Positions 57,425 through 64,000 of a stretch of DNA of 64,000 nt are shown piece after piece; within the stretch, counting starts at the first letter, position 1, and every line of letters starts with the position of its first letter. Made by a program: the position numbers and the translations under genes. Source of the DNA: Limnohabitans sp. Rim8 (GTDB lineage Bacteria > Pseudomonadota > Gammaproteobacteria > Burkholderiales > Burkholderiaceae_C); contig CAMDKK010000002.1 in the NCBI GenBank assembly GCA_945901045.1, forward strand, positions 1 to 64,000. Reading direction: 5' to 3'. The notes beneath the pieces are model-generated. The model was given only the letters and a program-made list of their open reading frames with translations, had not been told where the DNA came from and did no database searches.

Positions 57425-58590
57425 ATAAAGAACCCGAAATCTTTTCAAGCCTAACGCCCCACGAAGTCCATCTGGCGGAGGGAAGTCATACGGCCGTACA
57501 CAAAACGGCCAACCCCATGCAGCCTCAAATTCGGCGCGCCGAAGTGAAAACGGACGTGGCAGAAGAAATCATCTCAATATCTGATGGCGTCAGTGTAAGC
57601 AAACTGCCTGAGGCGTTTGGACTTGCGCCAGACGCCACATCCGAGCCACCCGATGTCCTGCACCAAGCGGCTGAGCAAGCCATAGAAACCAACCTAGCGC
57701 AGTTTGGTGAGAGCACACTGTCTGAGTCGCTTGGACTTGCGCCGGACACCACATCCGAATCGAACGATGTCCTGCACCAAGCGGCTGAGCAAGCCATAGA
57801 AACCAACCTAGCGACTTTTGACAAGAGCAGGGTGGCTGAGTCGCTTGGATTTGCTTCAGAGGCTACATCCGAGTCGCACGATGTTCTGCACCAAGCGGCT
57901 GAGCAAGCCAGAGAAACCAACATAACGCAGTTGGGTGAAAGCACAGTGTTTGAGCCGCTTGGGCTTGCTCAAGACGCTACATCCGAGTCGCACGATGTTC
58001 TGCAGCAAGCGGCTGACCAAGCCAGAGAAACCAACATAGCGCCGTTTGGCGAGAGCACAGCGTCTGAGCCGCTTGGACTTTCTCCAGACGCTACACCAGA
58101 GCCAGCCGATGTCCTGCAGCAAGCGGCTGAAGAAGTCACAGAAACCAACAGAGCGCCTTTTGGCGAGAGCACAGCGTCTGAGCCGCCCGAAGTTCTGCAG
58201 CAAGCGGCTGAGGAAGACATCGACCCCAACTTAGCACCGCCTGAACCGTTTGAAATGTTGATGGGTGAGTCGCCCTCGCTGGACACAGAACAAGACACGT
58301 CTCTTGCAGCGCCCCCGGAGACTGAGGACTTTCAAGAACCCGACTCAGTGAGCGCTGTCGAGCCCACGCTTGAGACAGACTTCGCACCCCTAGAGCCTGT
58401 TGCGCCGGTGTTCATGGAAGAGATGAACTTCCCCGCGCGGGTTGTGAAATTGAAAATGGCCAACGAAAAAATACGCACCCAAATTGAAGCCCTTGAAAAA
58501 CCGCTCTTCGCGCCGATAGTGGAGTCAGCGCCTGCGGCCAAAGCCAAAGGCAAAGGCAAAGAAGAGACAAAACCATCCAAAGGCCATTGA
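57421..58590 (+). CDS. acidic tandem-repeat protein of the flagellar operon
   Basis: 389 residues, unknown function, no signal or membrane helix, strongly acidic. Residues 62-251 are five 38-residue repeats with a core like DVLQQAAEQARETN, followed by a shortened sixth copy (252-276). The repeats should be helical with variable linkers. The tail has a KLKMANEKIRTQIEALEK helix and a Lys-rich end. Its ATG overlaps the preceding stop by 4 bases, so it is translated with the SPOR-like protein. Repeats this similar at DNA level suggest recent expansion and possible length variation between strains. Confidence 0.8.
   Translation: MNKEPEIFSSLTPHEVHLAEGSHTAVHKTANPMQPQIRRAEVKTDVAEEIISISDGVSVSKLPEAFGLAPDATSEPPDVLHQAAEQAIETNLAQFGESTLSESLGLAPDTTSESNDVLHQAAEQAIETNLATFDKSRVAESLGFASEATSESHDVLHQAAEQARETNITQLGESTVFEPLGLAQDATSESHDVLQQAADQARETNIAPFGESTASEPLGLSPDATPEPADVLQQAAEEVTETNRAPFGESTASEPPEVLQQAAEEDIDPNLAPPEPFEMLMGESPSLDTEQDTSLAAPPETEDFQEPDSVSAVEPTLETDFAPLEPVAPVFMEEMNFPARVVKLKMANEKIRTQIEALEKPLFAPIVESAPAAKAKGKGKEETKPSKGH
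57604..58248 (+). repeat. 114-base coding tandem repeats, five full copies and one partial
   Basis: Units start at 57604, 57718, 57832, 57946 and 58060; a sixth, internally deleted copy runs from 58174 to about 58248. Blocks such as GATGTCCTGCACCAAGCGGC recur nearly unchanged, while linker positions vary. Confidence 0.9.
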
Positions 58591-58611
58591 GCCACAACCG
58601 GACAGACCATC

Positions 58612-59454
58612 ATGACCGAACACACCGCCCCTACGCAAGACGACGCCTCTTCAGGAGACTCCGAGCTTGAAGACATCAAACGCACCGTCATGGACTCGGG
58701 CGATCTGGCCAACCGGGCTGCGCTCTTGGCCACCACCGCCACCACCGATTTGCGCACAGTGACTCAACAACTGGGCATTGACATGGCCAAGCAGCAAAAG
58801 CAAGTCCTGATGCTGATGGGCATTGGAGGGGGCTTGATGCTGATTGCTGCGGCTGTTTTCGGCACCATGGCGATGAGTCTGCAAGGACGCGTCAAGCAAC
58901 TCGATTCGATGGTCACGGTGGTTGGCAAACGCATTGGCGAACTGGACAATTCCTTGGAACTGGTGGGCTCGGTTAACGAGGCATTGCAAGAGTTGGTCGG
59001 TAAGCAAGAAGGCATCGCCACTGCGCAAGCCAAGATGGACGTTCGATTGGATGAAATGGCCAAATCGGCCCAAGTCATGGCCGAAAAAGCAGCCGAAAAA
59101 CCCCCTGAAAAAGCAGTCGCCAAAGCCGCCCCCGTGGACCCCGGCATGGCCAGACAAGTGCAAAGCTTGGACGGTCGTCTGCAAGCGCAAGCCGTTGCGC
59201 TCAAATCCATTGCCACCCAAATACAAGGTTTACAAGGCTCTGTGGGTGATGCCGGTGGACTGCGCCGCGAAATGGAAACCATGGCCAAACAGCAGCGTGA
59301 TCGCCAAGCCGCCGAAAGCGCCGCCGCCGCAGCGGTTGTGGCTGCTCAACGGCAAAGAGAAAAAATGGTTCAGTACCCCAGGCCATCTGCCAACGATGCG
59401 CCCGCGGTTTCACCCAACGTTTTGGGCGCGCAGGCTAAGCCAGCTGACAAATAA
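58612..59454 (+). CDS. single-pass membrane coiled-coil protein, unknown
   Basis: 280 residues. An acidic cytoplasmic start (1-60), one membrane helix at about 65-88 (VLMLMGIGGGLMLIAAAVFG), and a long periplasmic part rich in heptad-like patterns (about 90-145 and 180-245) with a Lys/Pro/Ala break near 155-172. No family recognised. Last of the three genes after flhB; a bidirectional hairpin follows. A structural role in the flagellar periplasmic scaffold would fit the context, but nothing in the sequence proves it. Confidence 0.75.
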   Translation: MTEHTAPTQDDASSGDSELEDIKRTVMDSGDLANRAALLATTATTDLRTVTQQLGIDMAKQQKQVLMLMGIGGGLMLIAAAVFGTMAMSLQGRVKQLDSMVTVVGKRIGELDNSLELVGSVNEALQELVGKQEGIATAQAKMDVRLDEMAKSAQVMAEKAAEKPPEKAVAKAAPVDPGMARQVQSLDGRLQAQAVALKSIATQIQGLQGSVGDAGGLRREMETMAKQQRDRQAAESAAAAAVVAAQRQREKMVQYPRPSANDAPAVSPNVLGAQAKPADK

Positions 59455-59463
59455 AAGAAATCA

Positions 59464-59485
59464 GTTTGGCCTCAAAGGGCCAAAC
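59464..59485. terminator. bidirectional hairpin between convergent genes
   Basis: GTTTGGCC, loop TCAAAG, GGCCAAAC: a perfect 8-base stem lying in the 33-base gap between the two convergent stop codons. T-tracts are short, so efficiency is uncertain. Confidence 0.6.
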
Positions 59486-59487
59486 AT

Positions 59488-60630
59488 TTAACCTGAAGAA
59501 ACGTTCAACACGCCTTGGCGTAAATCGTATTTGTTGAGTTTTTCAATCAAGGTCGTGCGCTGCAAATTGAGCATGCGCGCAGTCTGCGAGACATTGCCGT
59601 TGGTGCGTGCCAAGGCCTGAATGATCAAGTCGCGCTCAATGTCCGCCAAGCGGTCTTTCAGTGACAAGCCTTCAGCCGGCAAACAAGACATACCCTGCGC
59701 AAGCATGATGATGTCCTCCACCGGATTGTCTTCCAGCTCATCCAACAAACTGGACTTGACAGCGCTGTAAATCGAAGTCACTTTGGGCGGCTTGGGTACC
59801 ACACGTTTGAGCGAAGTTGCAGGGTATGCGCATCGCTCAGCTTGCAACTTGGCCAAGCCCTTGGGCAATAAATCAGCGGGTACGTTACCCAAACTCAAAT
59901 GCTGACCCGCAAAAAAAGTGCTGAAACGGTCGACCAAATTAGACAACTCGCGCACATTGCCTGGCCATGTGTAGGCTTGGAGTGCGTCCAAAAAATCATC
60001 GGTAAAGCTGATCGGCTGCGCCCCATTTTGGATGGAGTTGCGCGAAAAGTGGGTCAGCAATTCAGGCACATCCTCAGGACGCTGTCTCAGTGCGGGCGTT
60101 TGCAGCGGCAGGACGTTCAGTCGGTAATACAAATCTTCGCGGAAGCGCCCGGCCACAATTTGAGCCTCCAGGTCGCAATGTGTGGCCGCAACCACACGCA
60201 CATCCACATGCACAGGCTTATGTCCGCCAACGGGATCGACCGTACGCTCTTGCAAAACACGCAAGAGTTTGACTTGCATGTCCATCGACAAATCGCCGAT
60301 CTCATCCAAAAAGATCGTCCCGCCATGGGCCAACTCAAATCGGCCAATGCGGTCATTCATCGCACCGGTAAAGGCCCCCTTGCGGTGCCCGAAGAGTTCA
60401 CTCTCAATCAATTCTTTGGGAATCGCCGTGCAATTGATGGGCACAAAATTGGCCCCCGCGCGATTCGACTCGTCATGCAACGCTCGCGCCACCAGCTCTT
60501 TGCCGGTACCGCTTTCCCCAGTGATGAGGACGGTGGCCGTGGAGTTGGCAACCCGCGAGATCAAATCCCGTATGGATTGCGCCGCTTCACTGGCACCTTT
60601 GAACGATGTAATGCGAGATGATTTGGACAT
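59488..60630 (-). CDS. FleQ/FlrA-like sigma-54 activator without receiver domain
   Basis: 380 residues. The AAA+ domain begins almost at once: Walker A GESGTGKE (38-45), the sigma-54 contact loop GAFTGA (85-90), Walker B TIFLDEIGD (104-112), and a Fis-type helix-turn-helix at the C-terminus (NVSQTARMLNLQRTTLIEKL). The N-terminal receiver-like domain of FleQ is missing, so control must come through other proteins (FlhG is a candidate) or ligand binding to the AAA+ domain. ATG 60630 is preferred; the upstream in-frame extension is Phe/Ile-rich and noncoding-like. It probably activates the sigma-54 promoters at 48882 and 48977. Confidence 0.88.
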   Translation of the reverse strand: MSKSSRITSFKGASEAAQSIRDLISRVANSTATVLITGESGTGKELVARALHDESNRAGANFVPINCTAIPKELIESELFGHRKGAFTGAMNDRIGRFELAHGGTIFLDEIGDLSMDMQVKLLRVLQERTVDPVGGHKPVHVDVRVVAATHCDLEAQIVAGRFREDLYYRLNVLPLQTPALRQRPEDVPELLTHFSRNSIQNGAQPISFTDDFLDALQAYTWPGNVRELSNLVDRFSTFFAGQHLSLGNVPADLLPKGLAKLQAERCAYPATSLKRVVPKPPKVTSIYSAVKSSLLDELEDNPVEDIIMLAQGMSCLPAEGLSLKDRLADIERDLIIQALARTNGNVSQTARMLNLQRTTLIEKLNKYDLRQGVLNVSSG

Positions 60631-60657
60631 GAAAAACAAGAAGGCTATTTCGTCAAA

Positions 60658-60685
60658 TTTATCGATACATTTGTGTATTGATAAA
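60658..60685. promoter_or_regulatory. 12-base inverted repeat over the activator's transcription start
   Basis: TTTATCGATACA (60658-60669) and TGTATTGATAAA (60674-60685) are inverted copies with one mismatch. They overlie the predicted start of the minus-strand activator gene, the position expected for autorepression. Confidence 0.5.
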
Positions 60686-60686
60686 T

Positions 60687-60715
60687 ATTTAAACATAAAT
60701 CAACAAAATTGACAA
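60687..60715 (-). promoter_or_regulatory. sigma-70-like promoter of the FleQ-like gene
   Basis: Minus strand TTGTCA (60715-60710), 17-base spacer, TTAAAT (60692-60687). This makes the activator vegetatively expressed, as expected for a master regulator at the top of a sigma-54 hierarchy. Confidence 0.5.
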
Positions 60716-60793
60716 TAATTAAATTTCATCAAAAGTGCCCGTTGCATTGCGACAACACCCCGTAAAAATGTAAATAAGTCATGATCAAATCCC

Positions 60794-60820
60794 TCAAGTT
60801 CACCCCTTTCGAGTCGAATC
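60794..60820 (+). promoter_or_regulatory. possible sigma-28 promoter of the FlgP-like gene
   Basis: TCAAGTT (60794-60800), 12 bases, GTCGAATC (60813-60820). It shares the -35 seen at fliS but the -10 is only partly matched (CGA), so this is a weak call. Confidence 0.3.
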
Positions 60821-60862
60821 AAAGGGTGTAGGACTTGGCGTCCTGGCTGTAAAGGAAATAAC

Positions 60863-61336
60863 ATGAACCGAATTTTGACTGCAGGCCTGATGGCCGGACT
60901 CATCGTTTTGACGGGTTGCAAATCGATCAACGTGGCAACAATCAAACCCCCAGAGCCTGCCAACATGTTGGCACCTTTGGTCGAAAAACGCGAGACCTTG
61001 ACCGCCACCGGCTATGCCGTGGTGAGCGTGCAAAATCACCGCAATGCGGGGCAACAACGTCTAATGGCCATCCGCGCCTCCAAGTTGGACGCCTACCGCG
61101 CCTTGACCGAACAGGTCTACGGTCTGCAACTTGACGCTTCCTCCACCGTGGCCGACATGACTGTGACCAGCGACAGTTTCCGCGCCAAAGTGGAAGGCGT
61201 GATCTATGGTGCCATTTTGGTCAGCATCGCCCCCGTGGGTGACGACACTTACGAAACCACTTTGTCCCTCGACAAAACCGTGGTGCAAGACTTGCGTACG
61301 CTGTATTTGGGCCAACTCACGGCGCGTGGCCGTTGA
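60863..61336 (+). CDS. flgP: FlgP-like outer-membrane lipoprotein (LPP20 family)
   Basis: 157 residues. Lipobox LTGC with Cys19, then an LPP20/FlgP domain (TATGYAVVSVQNHRN, ASKLDAYRALTEQVYG). In Vibrio and Campylobacter FlgP forms rings around the flagellar motor at the outer membrane and is required for motility. AAAGGA lies upstream of the ATG. The adjacent FlgT-like gene strengthens the assignment. Confidence 0.8.
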   Translation: MNRILTAGLMAGLIVLTGCKSINVATIKPPEPANMLAPLVEKRETLTATGYAVVSVQNHRNAGQQRLMAIRASKLDAYRALTEQVYGLQLDASSTVADMTVTSDSFRAKVEGVIYGAILVSIAPVGDDTYETTLSLDKTVVQDLRTLYLGQLTARGR

Positions 61337-61361
61337 TTTGAGTTCACGCAGGACTGTGCAC

Positions 61362-62513
61362 ATGAAAGCCCTGAAGTCTTTGAGCCTTGCGCTGTGCATT
61401 GCTGTTCAAGTCGGTGGGGCGGGTGCACAAAATGCACCGCCTGCCCCTGTTTTGACAGCCCAGGAACGGCTCGATGCCATCAGGCACAGTTTGGTTGAAA
61501 CCGCTTTGCAAGGTGCCACCCGGGTTAAAACGACTTTGTGGTTGGATGCCCAAGGGCAGTTACATGACAGCAGCAGCTTTCGCTCTGGCATGGAAGTGCG
61601 TGGTGTTCGAGTGCTCTCCTATTCGCGCGACAGCGCAGGACAAGCCAAGGCGCAGCTCGATGCTGCGGCCCCGCCCCAGGATTTGGCACGCGCACTGGAC
61701 GACAAATCCAGTCATAACGTCTCTTGCACGCAAGGCACTTCAGGTGCATTGCGTCATGTCATCGGATTAACCACCACTTTCGAGCCCGGTACATCCAACG
61801 CCATTCAGCGCTTGGTTCGGCAACAAATTGCAGCGCAATGGTTGGCGGCAACAGACCCCAATTGGCGCATGCTGGACCGTGCCAACGTCAACCCCGTCAT
61901 GTCGGTAGGCTCCAAGCCCAGCGGCTATGAGCAGGCCTTGACCCGCAATGGCCCCGACCAACTGCCCTGGACAGCCAACTTGCGCATTGGCGCCGAGCCT
62001 GCTCCCTTGCTGGCGTGGGAAAAGCTGGCCGGTTTGCGGGCGCACCACATGAACATGACCATGACTTTGACCCTCACCGCATCGGACGGTCAAGGCGCTC
62101 AGTTTCAAGCGGCCCATCAAATGGCTTTGCCACTGAGTCAACCCGAGTGGTCAAGCCTGACCCTGGACCCTCAAGGGATTGCCCAGTTGGAATCACTGTG
62201 GGGGCAGTGGTCTGAGCGTTTGACCCCTTGGCTGGGCTGCGATACGGTACAACCCAAAATAACAGACCTTCGCGCTCAAAGCTTGCAAATCAACGCTGGT
62301 GAATTGGCTGGCGTACGCAAAGGCGACGAATGGCTACTGGCCGATCCTCAGTCTTTTCCCTCACGTCTGGTGGACAAACAATCGAGCACCATGCTGTTGG
62401 CCAAAGTGATCGAGGTCAGCCTTCACCATTCTCGTCTGAGCGTACTGGCCGGTCCTGCCCAAGCCGTACAATCTCATTGGCGCGCTTGGCCTGCAGAGTC
62501 GCTAACCCGTTGA
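61362..62513 (+). CDS. FlgT-like flagellar assembly protein
   Basis: 383 residues with a signal peptide ending around residue 22 (GAGAQ). The length and three-part layout fit Vibrio FlgT, and the C-terminal end (LQINAGELAGVRKGDEWLLA) matches the FlgT C-terminal pattern. FlgT builds the H-ring that helps assemble the outer-membrane rings and stator rings of the polar flagellum. It follows the FlgP-like gene by 25 bases. Middle-domain similarity is weak by eye. Confidence 0.65.
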   Translation: MKALKSLSLALCIAVQVGGAGAQNAPPAPVLTAQERLDAIRHSLVETALQGATRVKTTLWLDAQGQLHDSSSFRSGMEVRGVRVLSYSRDSAGQAKAQLDAAAPPQDLARALDDKSSHNVSCTQGTSGALRHVIGLTTTFEPGTSNAIQRLVRQQIAAQWLAATDPNWRMLDRANVNPVMSVGSKPSGYEQALTRNGPDQLPWTANLRIGAEPAPLLAWEKLAGLRAHHMNMTMTLTLTASDGQGAQFQAAHQMALPLSQPEWSSLTLDPQGIAQLESLWGQWSERLTPWLGCDTVQPKITDLRAQSLQINAGELAGVRKGDEWLLADPQSFPSRLVDKQSSTMLLAKVIEVSLHHSRLSVLAGPAQAVQSHWRAWPAESLTR

Positions 62514-62534
62514 CCCGTTGACCCGCTGCCCCGT
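62503..62534 (+). repeat. 8-base tandem repeat across the FlgT-like stop codon
   Basis: TAACCCGT, TGACCCGT, TGACCCGC, TGCCCCGT: four imperfect copies. The in-frame stop is the TGA of copy two, and repeat-number change would alter the C-terminus or the spacer to the next gene. Confidence 0.6.
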
Positions 62535-62552
62535 AAAATCGGACCTCAAGTC

Positions 62553-62987
62553 ATGAAACACACACCCTCTTTTTTAAAATTCGACCTGCAACGCACCCTG
62601 TTTTTGGTGCTTTGCAGCTTGGCCAGCACGGCTTGGGCGGCAGATGCCGAGCCTGCTGCAACGGCAGCACCGGCAGCACCAGCACCTGTCGTCTACACCA
62701 CCAAGGCCGGTGACAACGTGGAGCGTCTGCTGCAAAATGCCATGCCCGGCAGCCCCCTGAACCCGGCACTCTTGCGTCAAGCACTGGCCGATACGAACCC
62801 CAAAACAGTCACCGGCAAGCCAGGCCAAAAGTTCAAAACCGGCACCATCATCACGGTGCCTGACCATGCGCAACTGGTGCGCAGTACCCTGGCGCCTTTT
62901 GCCCCCCCCAGCACAGAGATCACAGCACGGAGCGGCTACAGCGCCGGCGATCCTTCATCGCGCCGGAACTGGATCCGGTACCCTTGA
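62553..62987 (+). CDS. FimV-like periplasmic LysM protein, small
   Basis: 144 residues. Signal peptide to about residue 29 (AWAA), an Ala/Pro linker, and a LysM-like unit of the FimV N-terminal type (YTTKAGDNVERLLQNAMPG to GTIITVP, about 48-108). FimV/HubP proteins mark the cell pole and use this domain to hold peptidoglycan; here the membrane and TPR parts are absent. Its stop overlaps the following start as TTGA. Probably part of the polar flagellar assembly group. Confidence 0.65.
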   Translation: MKHTPSFLKFDLQRTLFLVLCSLASTAWAADAEPAATAAPAAPAPVVYTTKAGDNVERLLQNAMPGSPLNPALLRQALADTNPKTVTGKPGQKFKTGTIITVPDHAQLVRSTLAPFAPPSTEITARSGYSAGDPSSRRNWIRYP

Positions 62988-64000
62988 TCATCGGCGCCGA
63001 CGCGCTCGGCTTGCCTGGACGTGTAGCAACTCTCAACAATTTAGAGGGTCCCTTACTCGCGATTGCCACCCCGGTCGCCAAGGACTTGAATCTGCGAGAA
63101 GGCCAGATCATTCAAGCCGCATTTCGCTTGACTGGGGGCCAAACCGAACTCATCTACAAAGGCCGGGTCATCAATGCGCCCCCAGCCATCCTGGGTCAGA
63201 TGGCGCCCACCCTCTGGTTGAAAGTGGTGCAAACCCCGCAAGGCGGCTGGGCCCTGCAATCCACCACGGCGCCCCCTACACCGGGCACACAAGGCACACA
63301 AGGCATGCAGGCCGTGGCGCCATTGTCCATGCCCACCTCGGCCTCCGTCTCGTCAGTGGCCAGCCCCCCCGCGGCGGTCATGCCGGCGGTCTATTCGCGC
63401 ACGGCCAATTTGCTTTTCCGCCCCCCTGGCACCTCCGATGTCTCTCAGCTTTTTAAGCCTGGCACCTTGGACGGCCTGCTCCAAACCTTGGCCCGGCCTG
63501 ACCTGCAGTCCCAATGGCGGGGCATGCAACTGTCGATGGCACAACTCAGTCCGCAAGCCATCTCGAATGCACTGGCCAGCGCCGTGGGCGCCGAAGTTTG
63601 GTTGGCCCGGGGTCTGGCCACCAGCCAATCTGACCCCAAGCAGTTTTTGCGGCGTGTCATTCAAGCCATGCAAAACCCCGACAAAAGCGCCATCGCTGGG
63701 GTCCAGCGGAACGCGTCGGACACCAATTTTGACCCCTTGGCAACGCTCGACAAATCGACAGACTTCCCCTCAGAATCGGCCACCTTCACCCAAATACAGC
63801 ATGCAGTCGATGAGTTGGAGTCCGCCCAAGTGCAAGCGGTGCAAGCCCAAGCCCAGGGCGACGTTTTGTTTCGCATGACCTTGCCCTTTGTCGATGCCAA
63901 CCCGGTGGAACTGGTGTTTCGCAAAGAACCCCGTGGTCCAGATCAACTGCCTTTGCTCACCGTGAATGTCCACTCACGCAGCGACATTTTTGGCCCCGTT
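62984..64000 (+). CDS. second FliK-like protein, C-terminus beyond the window
   Basis: At least 339 codons run open to base 64000. The N-terminal about 100 residues form a strand-rich region (GRVATLNNLEGPLLAIATPV); a Pro/Ala/Ser linker and a Gln-rich helical part follow; the last visible stretch (LFRMTLPFVDANPVELVFRKE) resembles the start of a FliK-type C-terminal domain. The TTG at 62984 is inferred from the 4-base overlap; no other start fits, and codons upstream in this frame stay open, so the true start is uncertain. Confidence 0.6.
   Translation, partial: MIIGADALGLPGRVATLNNLEGPLLAIATPVAKDLNLREGQIIQAAFRLTGGQTELIYKGRVINAPPAILGQMAPTLWLKVVQTPQGGWALQSTTAPPTPGTQGTQGMQAVAPLSMPTSASVSSVASPPAAVMPAVYSRTANLLFRPPGTSDVSQLFKPGTLDGLLQTLARPDLQSQWRGMQLSMAQLSPQAISNALASAVGAEVWLARGLATSQSDPKQFLRRVIQAMQNPDKSAIAGVQRNASDTNFDPLATLDKSTDFPSESATFTQIQHAVDELESAQVQAVQAQAQGDVLFRMTLPFVDANPVELVFRKEPRGPDQLPLLTVNVHSRSDIFGPV

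Noticed and set aside
57604..58248. Possible CRISPR-like direct repeats
   Set aside because: Units are 114 bases, contiguous, in frame and coding; there is no repeat-spacer alternation.
60830..60848. TGGC..CTG element upstream of the FlgP-like gene as a sigma-54 promoter
   Set aside because: The -12 half is CTGT instead of TTGC and the predicted start would fall in the ribosome site.

Overview
This 64 kb window reads as a chromosomal segment of a betaproteobacterium, most likely Burkholderiales, family Comamonadaceae (Limnohabitans/Rhodoferax-like; genus is a guess). The basis is the protein style (argS-SPOR-dsbA and lptA-lptB-rpoN blocks, a Bug-type solute receptor, a 2-aminobenzoyl-CoA pathway) and moderately high GC with tight ATGA/TTGA/GTGA stop-start overlaps. 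I recognise no rRNA, tRNA, IS element, prophage or CRISPR array.

1-12.2 kb is core and central metabolism: the N-terminal part of a PhoX-type phosphatase behind a Pho box, divergent amn, gshB, an MFS exporter, malate synthase G (glcB), an HMG-CoA-lyase-family enzyme, a LysR regulator, a ChbG/YdjC-like deacetylase and a GtrB/GtrA-type pair. 12.2-21.8 kb is housekeeping: argS, an FtsN-like SPOR protein, dsbA, lptA-lptB-rpoN, an RlmL-like methyltransferase, an orphan PIN protein, a YecA/SEC-C protein and a TauE permease.

21.9-28.6 kb is a compact minus-strand catabolic operon (NicX-like ring-cleaving dioxygenase, alpha/beta hydrolase, unusual acyl-CoA-dehydrogenase-fold protein, acyl-CoA ligase, Bug receptor) facing a MarR gene across a perfect palindrome. 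It resembles the end of nicotinate catabolism (NicX/NicD/NicR) wired to CoA chemistry. 28.6-33.4 kb is an RND efflux pair. 33.3-41.1 kb is a second minus-strand operon whose bifunctional monooxygenase/reductase, CoA ligase, dehydrogenase, hydratase, MarR and Rid protein match the aerobic 2-aminobenzoyl-CoA (anthranilate) route.

41.2-64 kb is flagellar. Minus strand: flhA-flhF-flhG-fliA, then fliS and motA-motB. Plus strand: fliK-fliLMNOPQR-flhB followed by three unusual genes (a pseudo-ATPase with membrane anchor and SPOR-like end, an acidic protein with five and a half 38-residue repeats, a membrane coiled-coil protein). Then come a divergent FleQ-like sigma-54 activator without receiver domain, FlgP- and FlgT-like outer-membrane-ring proteins, a FimV-like LysM protein and a second FliK-like protein cut by the window end. 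Near-consensus sigma-54 promoters lie back to back between flhA and fliK, a sigma-28 promoter precedes fliS, and rpoN and fliA are both in the window.

A recurring pattern is a -10 hexamer ending exactly 6 bases before the start codon without a Shine-Dalgarno (amn, gshB, argS, the MarR gene), suggesting leaderless mRNAs. The best candidates for undescribed biology are the flagellar accessory genes after flhB and the NicX/CoA-ligase operon.
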